The translations under genes and the position numbers were made by a program. A stretch of 64,000 nucleotides of DNA. Origin: Micromonospora pisi (GTDB lineage Bacteria > Actinomycetota > Actinomycetes > Mycobacteriales > Micromonosporaceae). The stretch is taken from assembly GCF_003633685.1 (NCBI RefSeq), contig NZ_RBKT01000001.1:5890001-5954000 (forward strand), given 5' to 3'. Of this stretch, positions 8,542-16,900 are shown piece by piece. The number at the start of each line of letters is the position of its first letter. Position 1 is the first letter of the stretch. The notes beneath the pieces were generated by a model. That model saw only the letters and a list, made by a program, of their open reading frames with translations, made no database searches and had not been told where the DNA came from.

Positions 8542-9399
8542 ATGCCTGAGCTGCCCGAGGTGGAGACGGTCCGGCAGGGCCTGGCCAAGTGGGTGACCGG
8601 GCGGCGGATCGCCACGGTCGAGGTGCGCCACCCGCGTGCCGTACGCCGGCACCTCGCCGGTGACGCGCACTTCGCGGCCGTACTCGCGGGTCGGACGGTG
8701 CTCGACGCGCACCGCCGGGGCAAGTACCTCTGGCTGCCGCTGGACAGCGGCGACGCGGTGATCGGACATCTGGGCATGTCGGGGCAGTTGCTGGTGCAAC
8801 CGGCGACGGCCCCGGACGAGACGCACCTGCGGATCCGGTTCGGGTTCGACGACGACGGCCCCGAGTTGCGCTTCATCGACCAGCGCACCTTCGGTGGCCT
8901 CTCGGTCTCCGAGGGCGGCGCCGAACTGCCGGCGGAGATAGCCCACATCGCCCGGGACCCGATCGACCCGGCCTTCTCCGACGACGACTTCGTGGCCGCG
9001 CTGCGGCGAAAGCGTACGGAGATCAAGCGGGCGCTGCTCGACCAGACGTTGATCTCCGGGGTGGGGAACATCTACGCCGACGAGGCGCTCTGGCGGGCGA
9101 AGCTGCACGGCGCCCGGCCGGCGGACGCGCTGACCGGGCCGGCCGCCCGACGGCTGCTCGGTCATGTCCGGGACGTCCTCGGTGAGGCCCTGGTCCAGGG
9201 CGGCACCAGCTTCGACGCGCTGTACGTCAACGTCAACGGCGAGAGCGGCTACTTCGACCGGTCGCTCAACGCGTACGGCCGGGAGGGGCTGCCGTGTAAC
9301 CGGTGCGGCAGCCCGATCCGGCGGGAGTCGTTCATGAACCGCTCGTCGTACAGCTGCCCCCGCTGTCAGCCCCGGCCCCGGGGAACCGCCGTCGGTTGA
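8542..9399 (+). CDS. mutM: Formamidopyrimidine-DNA glycosylase
   Basis: 285-residue Fpg/MutM, a bifunctional glycosylase/AP-lyase excising 8-oxoguanine and formamidopyrimidines. After removal of Met the protein starts [13 protein letters not shown], with catalytic Pro and Glu. Lys in [11 protein letters not shown] and the helix-two-turn-helix [14 protein letters not shown] are present. The C-terminal zinc finger is [18 protein letters not shown] followed by CPRC. ATG 8542 is preceded by GAGGTGAGG. The rnc-mutM order is standard for actinobacteria. Confidence 0.96.
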   Translation: MPELPEVETVRQGLAKWVTGRRIATVEVRHPRAVRRHLAGDAHFAAVLAGRTVLDAHRRGKYLWLPLDSGDAVIGHLGMSGQLLVQPATAPDETHLRIRFGFDDDGPELRFIDQRTFGGLSVSEGGAELPAEIAHIARDPIDPAFSDDDFVAALRRKRTEIKRALLDQTLISGVGNIYADEALWRAKLHGARPADALTGPAARRLLGHVRDVLGEALVQGGTSFDALYVNVNGESGYFDRSLNAYGREGLPCNRCGSPIRRESFMNRSSYSCPRCQPRPRGTAVG

Positions 9400-9418
9400 C
9401 GGGGCAGCCGGGGCCGGG
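9371..9418. terminator. Hairpin between convergent mutM and 9444-10292
   Basis: Perfect 11-bp inverted repeat (9371-9381 with 9408-9418) around a 26-nt loop, spanning the mutM stop. It is positioned to stop both converging transcripts. The loop is large, so strength is uncertain. Confidence 0.45.
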
Positions 9419-9443
9419 ACCTGCGCCCGGGACGCGTTCGCAC

Positions 9444-10292
9444 CTAGCGTGGTGGGAAGGCGGTGGGCCCGCTGACCTGGACAAACCGGGTGCCGTTCCA
9501 CCGGTAGCCGCGCTCCTGTGACACCGGCTGCTCGCTGTAGCGCTGCATGACGGTGGCGACGAGGATGCCGTCGCGTACCCGTACCGTGCCGTAGTTCTCA
9601 CCGACCGGGCCGGCGTAGCCGAGGCCCACGAGTTCGCCGCCCCGTTCGGTGACCACCAGGAGCTGACCCGAGCCGTCGCCGCTGTCGCCCTCGGTGTGTT
9701 CGCAGTGGAAGTGGATGACGGCCTCCACCCGCCCGTCGCGGTCGAGGTCGCCGTGGGCGAGCGCGGTGTCATCGACCTTGATGGTGCGGGCGCCGACGAC
9801 GGTGACCTCGCCCCGGCTGGTGAACCGGCCGGTCGGGCAGGTGGAACCGGCCCGGTCGGTGGGGAGGCGGATGGTGGCCCGCTGCCAGTTGACCTCGCGG
9901 ATGTCCAGGGCGGGGCGCTCGCTCGTCCGTGCCGGACTGCTCGGCGCGCTGGGGGTCGGTGGGGTGACGCTCGGCGTGGTGGGCACCGGGGCGCCGGTCG
10001 GGCTCGGAATGCCGGTGGTGGCCGGCGCCGAGGGCGGTGGAGGCACCGGCGCGGGCTGCGGACCGAGAGTGCCGAGCTGCCCGGCGAGCAGGGTGCCGCC
10101 GGCCGCCGCGAGGGCGACGGCGAAGGCCGCCGCGACGCCCGTACGGCGTCGGGTCCGATGCCGGGCCGCCGTCGCGATCCAGCCCACCGAAGGCGCGCTG
10201 ACGGCCTCGTGAGCGGTGTCCCGGTAGGACATCAGCAGGGCGTGCGAAGCGGGATCGGGATCAGGGCCGGTTTCCAGGGAAATGTTGGGCAT
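9444..10292 (-). CDS. Membrane-anchored sigma-factor partner with FG-GAP/VCBS-like extracellular domain
   Basis: 282-residue single-pass protein. Residues 1-50 are hydrophilic and cytoplasmic (GWIATAARHRTRRR). One helix follows (about 51-70, GVAAAFAVALAAAGGTLLAG), then a Pro/Thr/Ser linker of about 70 residues and a C-terminal beta domain. HGDLDRDGRVEAVIHF in that domain is a Ca-binding FG-GAP/VCBS-type repeat. It begins 5 nt after the stop of the upstream ECF sigma gene (or at GTG 10301 overlapping that stop), so it is likely the anti-sigma or signal-sensing partner. No zinc-finger anti-sigma motif (HxxxCxxC) is present, hence the cautious label. Confidence 0.7.
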   Translation of the reverse strand: MPNISLETGPDPDPASHALLMSYRDTAHEAVSAPSVGWIATAARHRTRRRTGVAAAFAVALAAAGGTLLAGQLGTLGPQPAPVPPPPSAPATTGIPSPTGAPVPTTPSVTPPTPSAPSSPARTSERPALDIREVNWQRATIRLPTDRAGSTCPTGRFTSRGEVTVVGARTIKVDDTALAHGDLDRDGRVEAVIHFHCEHTEGDSGDGSGQLLVVTERGGELVGLGYAGPVGENYGTVRVRDGILVATVMQRYSEQPVSQERGYRWNGTRFVQVSGPTAFPPR

Positions 10293-10297
10293 GACGG

Positions 10298-10906
10298 TCA
10301 CCGCCTCGGTAGGTCGTCGTGGGAGTTCTGCCCCCGGGTGGTGCCGGGGCCCGACTCGGCGAGGTGGACCGCGAGCTGGGCGCGACCTCGGTGCAACCAG
10401 GACATCACGGTGCCTTTCGGTACGCCGAGTTCCGTGGCCACGGTCAGCACCGGCAGATCCGCGAGGTAGTGCAGCACCACCGCCCGGCGCTGTCGGTCGG
10501 GCAGCTTGCGCAGGGCCGCCACCAGGGCGACATGATCCGGGTTCGGCGCCGGGCTGGTGGCCGGTGGCTGCTGGCGACGCATGATCCGGGCGGCGGTGGC
10601 CACCCGACGCAGCCGGCTGGTCGCCAGGTTCCAGGCCACCCGGCGTACCCAGCTGGTCGGCTCGTCGTACCGGCAGACCGCCGGCCATCGCTGCCAGGCC
10701 CGGATGAACGCCTCCTGGACCACGTCCTCGGCTTCGGCCTGGTCGCCCAGATAGGCGTGGATCTGAGCCACCAGCCGGCGGTACGACCCTTCGAAGAAGC
10801 TGTCGAATCCGGCACGTCCGGCGATGTCGACCACCGGCGGGCCGGACCGGACCCCGATCGTGGTGGTGGGATCGGTCGCACCGGCTCGCACCGGTCTCTC
10901 CCCCAT
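10298..10906 (-). CDS. ECF RNA polymerase sigma factor (SigE-like family)
   Basis: 202-residue group 4 sigma factor. Region 2 covers about residues 40-105: FFEGSYRRLVAQIHAYLGD, then AEDVVQEAFIRAWQRW, the -10-recognising helix. Region 4 covers about 140-190: LRKLPDRQRRAVVLHYLAD and the helix-turn-helix LPVLTVATELGVPKGTVMSW. Start ATG 10906 follows a GGGGGGAG ribosome site by about 8 nt; the open frame continues upstream without sigma features. It is co-transcribed with the membrane protein at 9444-10292. A three-copy 16-bp repeat lies about 100 bp upstream. Confidence 0.9.
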   Translation of the reverse strand: MGERPVRAGATDPTTTIGVRSGPPVVDIAGRAGFDSFFEGSYRRLVAQIHAYLGDQAEAEDVVQEAFIRAWQRWPAVCRYDEPTSWVRRVAWNLATSRLRRVATAARIMRRQQPPATSPAPNPDHVALVAALRKLPDRQRRAVVLHYLADLPVLTVATELGVPKGTVMSWLHRGRAQLAVHLAESGPGTTRGQNSHDDLPRR

Positions 10907-11009
10907 GCTCGTCTCCCCCCGCTTCGGCCCCGGCTGCCGGGGCTCGTACTGGTCACGCCCGCCGGGGTCGGGTGATTGCGCCCCCGGACCCCGGGTGTCG
11001 CCAGCACGA

Positions 11010-11057
11010 CAGCGGGCGGGCGCGTCAGCGGGCGGGCACGACAGCGGGCGGCCACGT
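11010..11057. repeat. Three tandem 16-bp repeats upstream of the ECF sigma gene
   Basis: Units 11010-11025, 11026-11041 and 11042-11057 share CAGCGGGCGG and differ by one to five bases in the last six positions. They lie 104-151 bp upstream of the sigma gene start and 98 bp from the GH114 stop. They could bind a regulator or be simple slippage product. Confidence 0.75.
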
Positions 11058-11154
11058 CGGACGACGACACCGCCGGACCGAACGACAGAAGGGCCGGGGA
11101 GCGGATCCGGCCCGGTCGCCGCGCTCAGGGTAGGCAGCCGACCCAAAGGGTGGG

Positions 11155-12075
11155 TCAGCGTGCCGGCGGGGCGGTCAGGCAGAGGTCACGCCAGGGGCCG
11201 AGATCGGGTTCCTTGCGGATGGTGGCGAAGCCGTAGCCCTGGGCCGCCACGCAGGTCTCGTCGGCGAGTTCGTCGTATTCGACCTGGAAGACCGGTTTCC
11301 GCGCCTCGACGAAGGGCAGCAACTGATCACATTCGGCCCGCTGGAAGCACTGCTCGTTGACCGCGAAGTCGAAGGACGGCTCCAGGGCGACCACCTGTTC
11401 GAGGTCGTTCGTCAGGCCGGGGGAGAGTTTCGCCGAGCGGGCCAGGGCGGCGAGCCGGCGGTTGAAGACGAGCTGGTCGTCGAAGGTGAGCGGGAAACCG
11501 GACTCACGGGCGTATCCGTCCATGTTCGCCGGCATGACGGCGGTGAAGCCCTTTCCGTAGCAGAGCCGGAACCGGTCGGCGAGCACCGGTTCGAGTACCG
11601 ACCACTGCCGGATGTCCAGCCAGCGGTCGCCCTCGGTGTACGCGGCGGCGCCGAGCACGGTCTCCGGGAAGCGCTCGGCGTCGGGGCGGTCGGGTTCGTA
11701 CGTGCCGACGTTGACGTAGCAGACCGCCCGCCGGTCGCGTTCGCGTAGCCGGCGGATGTCCTCGACCGGGGTACGGAAGGCGTCGAGTACGAACACCTCG
11801 GCGTCGACGTTCGGGTCGAACTCGCCGCGTAGCTGCCACTGCCAGGTGGGGGTGGGTCCGGCGGGCCAGGGCGGAATCGCCACCGGTCGGGCCCACTGCG
11901 GTACGCATCCGGACACCGCCGGTACGAGCAGCACGAGCAGCACGAGCAGCAGGAGTGCCGGAGGGGCTGGTGGGCGCGGGCCGAGTGCGCGGGATGGGTC
12001 GTGCCGGGCCGCGCAGCGTCCGGTTCCGGCCGATCGAAGCGGTCGGAACCGGTGTCCGGGTGCCCGCCCGGGCAT
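11155..12075 (-). CDS. GH114-type (endo-alpha-1,4-polygalactosaminidase-like) lipoprotein
   Basis: 306 residues. A long basic n-region (about 40 residues), the h-region PALLLLVLLVLLVPAV and lipobox VSGC mark it as a membrane lipoprotein. The mature part has the GH114/DUF297 TIM-barrel pattern: TWQWQLRGEFD, VFVLDAF, AVCYVNVGTYE, GKGFTAVMPANMDGY and GLTNDLEQV. Family members cleave galactosaminoglycan. The Leu/Val h-region is encoded by three near-perfect 9-bp units (11926-11952), a likely slippage site. No alternative start codon is available in frame after ATG 12075 before the h-region, so the long n-region seems real. It stands alone on the minus strand. Confidence 0.82.
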   Translation of the reverse strand: MPGRAPGHRFRPLRSAGTGRCAARHDPSRALGPRPPAPPALLLLVLLVLLVPAVSGCVPQWARPVAIPPWPAGPTPTWQWQLRGEFDPNVDAEVFVLDAFRTPVEDIRRLRERDRRAVCYVNVGTYEPDRPDAERFPETVLGAAAYTEGDRWLDIRQWSVLEPVLADRFRLCYGKGFTAVMPANMDGYARESGFPLTFDDQLVFNRRLAALARSAKLSPGLTNDLEQVVALEPSFDFAVNEQCFQRAECDQLLPFVEARKPVFQVEYDELADETCVAAQGYGFATIRKEPDLGPWRDLCLTAPPAR

Positions 12076-12183
12076 GGATCAGTGGGCCGCGGTTGTCAAG
12101 AGCAGCACACCCCCTCGTGGGGGCTCAACGATCCAGCCGCCGGTACGGCACGGCTCCCGGCCCGACCCACTCCCGGGCGCGCA

Positions 12184-12221
12184 GAGCACTGGGGCGCTCA
12201 GAGAGCACTGGGGCGCTCAGA
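12184..12221. repeat. Perfect 19-bp tandem duplication at the CAP-gene stop
   Basis: Units 12184-12202 and 12203-12221 are identical (GAGCACTGGGGCGCTCAGA). The second unit contains the stop codon of the minus-strand CAP gene; the first lies just past it. It looks like a recent slipped-strand duplication. Confidence 0.85.
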
Positions 12222-12984
12222 CCACGGCGCCGAAGACCTGGGTCCAGTAGAGGCGGCCGGCCGAGTTGGCCGCGATCCCGACGCCGATCGCCTTCGCGTC
12301 GCAGTTGAGGATGTTCGTCCGGTGGCCCTGGCTGTTCATCCAGCCGTCCATCACCGCGCCCGGGGTGGCGTACCCCATGGCGACGTTCTCGCTCATCGGG
12401 TTGGCGTAGCCGGCCTCCCGAGCCCGGTCGACGAACGAGCTGCCGTCGCTGCCGTCGTGCGACATCTTGTCGTGTACGGCCTGGTCCTCGCTGTGCAGCC
12501 GGGCGGCCTCGGCCAGTTTCGTGTTGATCGAGACGGTGCCGCAGCCGTTGGCGACCCGTTCCTGGTTGACGATCTCCACGACCTGTTCCTCGCGGCTGTC
12601 GGCCTTGCTGACCTCCTTCGGCGCCTTGCTCGGGGTACGCGACGGCGTGGGACGGGACGAAGGCGTCGCCCTGCCGCTCGGCGTCGGTCGGAGGCTGGGC
12701 GTCGCGCTCGGGGTGGGGGCGTTGCCGAGGATCCCGATGCCCTCGGGCTCGGCCGGGGCGGTGGTTGGGTCGGCGGGGGCCGCCTCCGGTGAGCTGGCCA
12801 GGCCGATCGGCATGACCGCGGCGCCGACCCCGAGCATCACCAGGAGCAGGGTGACCGCGGTGGCGAGGCCGACCGGCCCCGGCAGCAGGCGGCCGGGGCC
12901 GCGGTGCCGACCGGTGAAGCGTTCCGGGGCGGAGTGCCGCTGCGCCCTGCCGCCGCTCGCCCTCCGCTCGGTTCGCCCGTGCAC
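12217..12984 (-). CDS. Secreted/membrane-anchored CAP-domain (SCP/PR1, YkwD-like) protein
   Basis: 255 residues. The cytoplasmic N-terminus is Arg/His-rich (about 35 residues). A membrane helix is at about 38-62 (GLATAVTLLLVMLGVGAAV), then a Ser/Thr/Pro stalk (repeated RPTPS/TPS units), then the CAP domain (about 130-255). CAP markers present are VNQERVANGCGTV, MSHDG, SENVAMG, MNSQGHRTNILN and TQVFG, including the His-Glu-His cavity residues. Two cysteines probably form a disulphide. Start GTG 12984 follows GGAGG by 7 nt. Such proteins are extracellular; their activity in actinobacteria is mostly undefined. Confidence 0.88.
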   Translation of the reverse strand: MHGRTERRASGGRAQRHSAPERFTGRHRGPGRLLPGPVGLATAVTLLLVMLGVGAAVMPIGLASSPEAAPADPTTAPAEPEGIGILGNAPTPSATPSLRPTPSGRATPSSRPTPSRTPSKAPKEVSKADSREEQVVEIVNQERVANGCGTVSINTKLAEAARLHSEDQAVHDKMSHDGSDGSSFVDRAREAGYANPMSENVAMGYATPGAVMDGWMNSQGHRTNILNCDAKAIGVGIAANSAGRLYWTQVFGAVV

Positions 12985-13356
12985 GCGTACGCCTCCGGCT
13001 GGTTTTCGGGGAGTGCTGGCCGGTGCGGACGCTACGCGTGGGCAGGTTGGGCGGGCAACGTGGCTAAGGAAGATCTAAGACAGCGGCTGGTATCCGGATG
13101 ACCAGCCAGAGTTAAACTTTGAGTGTCCGAACAGCGATCTTGTTCGTGCCTTGTGGCGGCCTTCGGTAAGCAAACCGGTTGACATGAGAGTGATCTGCGC
13201 CCGGTCCAACTTGACGAAGCGGGGACATCGGCACACTATAGAGGTGTCGCCAGTCGCGCCCGATCATGCCCGCGTGTTCCTGCGGGTAGGTAGTCGCGAA
13301 CGAGTTGGGCGCGCGTTGGCCGGCCTTTCCGGCAGCGCATTACAAGGAGACGCAAT
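12985..13356. promoter_or_regulatory. Divergent promoter region, CAP gene / small coiled-coil gene
   Basis: 372 bp without a gene, clearly lower in GC than the flanks from 13060 on. Plus-strand candidates are TTGACA at 13180-13185 and TTGACG at 13211-13216; the latter is followed 18-20 bp later by an ACTATAGA stretch (13235-13242) that could be a -10. The leader to ATG 13357 would be about 110 nt. Assignment is by eye only. Confidence 0.4.
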
Positions 13357-13551
13357 ATGGCGAAGGCCCTCTACGGCCACGTTGGTGCGGCGCCCGACCG
13401 GCGCCTGCTCGACGAGGTCACCCGACTGCGTTCCAGGGTTCAGGCACTCGAGTTCGAGATCACCCGGTTGCGTGCCGACAACGATCGGCTCGAAGCGGCG
13501 GTGGCCGAGGCAGACGACCTGCTGCGGCTCGCCGAACCGGCACTGACCTGA
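13357..13551 (+). CDS. Small coiled-coil protein (64 aa)
   Basis: 64 residues starting AKALYGHVGAAPDRRLLDE, then one uninterrupted heptad-patterned helix (VTRLRSRVQALEFEITRLR and RLEAAVAEADDLLRLAE). A perfect AAGGAGA ribosome site lies 6 nt before ATG 13357. It looks like a single-gene unit with its own promoter region and two terminators, suggesting strong independent expression. From memory, short coiled-coil proteins with this kind of N-terminus occur across actinobacteria without assigned function; that recollection is unchecked. No membrane segment or cysteine is present. Confidence 0.75.
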   Translation: MAKALYGHVGAAPDRRLLDEVTRLRSRVQALEFEITRLRADNDRLEAAVAEADDLLRLAEPALT

Positions 13552-13557
13552 TCGAGG

Positions 13558-13578
13558 GGGCGCCGGGGACCGGCGCCC
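13558..13578 (+). terminator. GC hairpin after the small coiled-coil gene
   Basis: 9-bp stem 13558-13566 with 13570-13578 and a 3-nt loop, 6 nt after the stop codon, with no T-run. It is followed by the stronger terminator at 13614-13648. Confidence 0.6.
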
Positions 13579-13613
13579 ACCGCCTGTACCACTGAACCGC
13601 ACCAGCACCGATC

Positions 13614-13648
13614 GCGCGCCGACACATTTGTGGCGGCGCGCAGCTTTT
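13614..13648 (+). terminator. Canonical intrinsic terminator with T-tract
   Basis: 8-bp GC stem (13614-13621 with 13634-13641), one mismatch, three further pairs, a loop, then AGCTTTTTG with five T. U-tract terminators are uncommon at this GC content, which points to deliberate insulation of the 64-aa gene from smc. Confidence 0.85.
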
Positions 13649-13955
13649 TGTCCGAACCTGGGTAGTCGGTTCGGGCGTTCGGCACCGTTCGTACCGGCCC
13701 TGAGGTCACCCACGGTAGTGATCTTGGTGGGGTGTGATCGGGGCCGCAGGGTCACGGCCAGGTAGCGGACCGGCCCAGGGGTGCGTGCCGCGTCGGTCGG
13801 GAGACCGGTTCGGGTTACGCTGCGGGTTGACCAGGTCCCCGCGGCCGGGAGTGGCCGGCCGGCCCAGACGACCAAGGTGGCGACGAGTCCCGGCGGCCGG
13901 ATCGCGTCACGGCCGCCCGACAGACCGGCGCTCGCGCCGGGCGAGGATCGGCAAC
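13649..13955. other. Region upstream of smc without recognised gene
   Basis: 307 bp. It contains one further short hairpin (CCGAAC 13652-13657 with GTTCGG 13669-13674) and then GC-rich sequence leading to smc. The smc frame is open back to 13734, but that part encodes an Arg/Pro/Gly-rich run without homology to SMC. The smc promoter should lie here, but no convincing hexamers were seen. Confidence 0.5.
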
Positions 13956-16900
13956 GTGTATCTGAAGAGCCTGACGGTGAAGGGGTTCAAGTCCTTCGCC
14001 TCCACGACGACGCTCCGCCTGGAACCGGGCATCACCTGTGTGGTGGGGCCGAACGGCTCCGGCAAGTCGAACGTCGTCGACGCCATCGCCTGGGTGCTCG
14101 GCGAGCACAGTGCCAAGGCACTGCGCGGCGGCAAGATGGAGGACGTCATCTTCGCCGGCACCGCCGGTCGGGCGCCGCTCGGTCGTGCCGAGGTGACACT
14201 GACGATCGACAATACCGACGGCGCCCTGCCGATCGACTACACCGAGGTCTCGATCACCCGCCGGATGTTCCGTTCCGGCGAAAGCGAGTACGAGATCAAC
14301 GGGAACTCCTGCCGCCTCCTCGACATCCAGGAACTTCTCTCCGACTCGGGCATCGGCCGAGAGATGCACGTCATCGTCGGGCAGGGCCAGCTGGACGCCG
14401 TACTGCACGCCAAGCCGGAGGACCGGCGGGCGTTCATCGAGGAGGCGGCCGGCGTACTCAAGCATCGCAAGCGCAAGGAGAAGGCGCTGCGCAAGCTGGA
14501 CGCGATGCAGACCAACCTCAACCGGCTCACCGACCTCACCGCCGAACTGCGGCGACAGCTCAAACCGCTGGGCCGGCAGGCCGAGGTGGCCCGCCGGGCC
14601 GCCGCGATCCAGGCCAACCTGCGGGACGCCCGGCTCCGCCTGCTCGCCGACGACCTCGCCACCCTGCGCACCACCCTGGACAAGGAAATCGCCGACGAGG
14701 CCGCCCTGCGGGACCGGCGGGAGCAGGTCGAGGCGGAGCACACCGAGGTCCAGCACCGGTTGGCCGAGCTGGAGGAGGCGCTCGCCGAGGACGCGCCACT
14801 GCTCACCCGGGCCCAGGAGACCTGGTACAAGCTCTCCGCGTTGCAGGAGCGGTTCCGCTCCACCGAACAACTCGCCCGGGAGCGGCTGCGGCACCTGAGC
14901 GGCACCCCGGACGACGAGCGGCCCGGCCGCGACCCCGAACAGCTCGCCGCCGAGGCGGAGTCGGTCCGGGCGCACGAGGAGGAACTGCGGGCCGCCCTCA
15001 CCGACGACCAGGTCCGGTTGGCCGAGGCGGTGGAGAACCGCCAGCAACTCGAACGCCAGCTCGCCGAGGCGGAGCGGGCGCTGGTCACCGCCGCGAAGGC
15101 GATCGCCGACCGGCGGGAGGGGCTGGCCCGGCTCACCGGGCAGGTCAACTCGGCGCGGGCCCGTACCGGCACCGCGGCCGAGGAGATCGCCCGGCTCGCC
15201 GCCGCGCACAACGACGCCCAGGGGCGGGCCGAACGGGCCCAGGCCGAGGTGGACGCGGTGGCGGCACAGTCGACCGAGGCCGAACGCGACAACGCCGACC
15301 TGGACACCCGGCACGCCGAGGCGCAGGCCGCGCACGAGGCCGCCAACGCCGCCGTACGGGCGCTCTCCGACGCGGAACGGCGGGCGGAGAAGGACGCGGC
15401 GACCTGGAAGGCCCGCGAGGAGGCGCTCGCCATGGGGCTGCGCCGCAAGGACGGCGCCGGAGCCCTGCTCGCCCGCGCCGACCAGGTCCCGGGACTGCTC
15501 GGCGGGCTCGCCGGCATGTTGACCGTGGCGCCCGGCAACGAGGCGGCGCTCGCCGCCGCGCTCGGCGGGCTCGCCGACGCGGTCGCGGTCAGCGGCGTGG
15601 ACGAGGCCGCCGAGGCGATGCGGCTACTCAAGATCCAGGACGCCGGACGGGCCAGCCTGCTGGTCGGCGGTGCCGCCGGTCCCGGCATGATCGGCTCGTT
15701 GGACGCGCTCCGACCCGCGCTGCCCGAGGGGGCGCGCTGGGCGCCGGACCTGGTCGGCTGCCCCGACGAGATCCGCCCGGCGGTGCACCGGGCGCTGCGT
15801 GACGTCGTACTCGTGGACGACCTGGAGGCGGCGACCCGGCTGGTCGGCGCGAACCCCGAGCTGCGCGCGGTCACCCCGGACGGGGACGTGGTCGGCGCCT
15901 ACGCCGCAGCCGGCGGGTCAGCCAAGGCGCCGAGCTTCATCGAGGTGCAGGCCGCTGTCGAGGAGGCCCGCACCAACCGGCTCACGGCCGAGGCGACCAT
16001 CGCCGAGCTCGCCGGACAGCTCGTCGACGCCCGCGCCGAGGTGGCCGAACGGAAGGAGGCGGTGACCGCCGCCGCCGCGATCAAGCGGGAGGCCGAGGGG
16101 CAGCGCAACGCCGCCGCCCGCCGGCTCGCCGAGCTCGGCGCCGCAGCCCGCTCCGCCAAGGCGGAGACCGACCGGCTGGCCGAGTCCCGGGCCCGCGCCG
16201 AGCAGGCCCGCGACGCCGACCTGGCCGGTCTGGCCGAACTGGAGGAGCGGCTGCGGCTGGCCGAGGCGACCCCGATCGACGCCGAACCCTCCACCGAGGA
16301 ACGCGACGAACTCGCCAGCTACCTGCCGCCGGCCCGGCAGAACGAGATGGAGGTACGGCTCGCCGTCCGTACCGCCGAGGAACGGGTCGCCGCGATCGCC
16401 GGCCGGGCCGACTCGCTGACCCGCCAGGCGAACGCCGAGCGGGCCGCCCGCGAGCGCGCCGCCGCCCGCCGGGCCGCCCGCGCCCGGGGTGCCGCCATCG
16501 CCCGCGCCGTCGAGTACGGCGCCCGTGAGGCGCTGACCAGAGTGGTGGTCTCCCTCGGCGCCGCCGAACGGACCCGGGACGAGATCGCCCGCGCCCGCGC
16601 CGGCCGGGAGGCCGAACTCCAGGAGGTACGCGGCGCGGCGAAGCGGCTCGGCGCCGACCTGGAGCGGCTGACCAGCGCGGTGCACCGGGACGAGGTGGCC
16701 CGCGCCGAACAGCGGATGCGGATCGAACAGTTGGAGATCAAGGCCGCCGAGGACTTCGCCCTCGACGTGGAGACGCTGATCAGCGAGTACGGGCCGCAGC
16801 AGCTCGTACCGCCGACCCAGGCGGACGTGGCGGCGGCCGAGCGGGACGGCACCCCGTTGCCCGAGCCGGTGCCGTTCGAGCGCCCGGTGCAGGAGAAGCG

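Noticed and set aside
10990-11060. Tandem repeats considered as CRISPR
   Set aside because: Only three 16-bp units without spacers, and no cas genes anywhere in the window.
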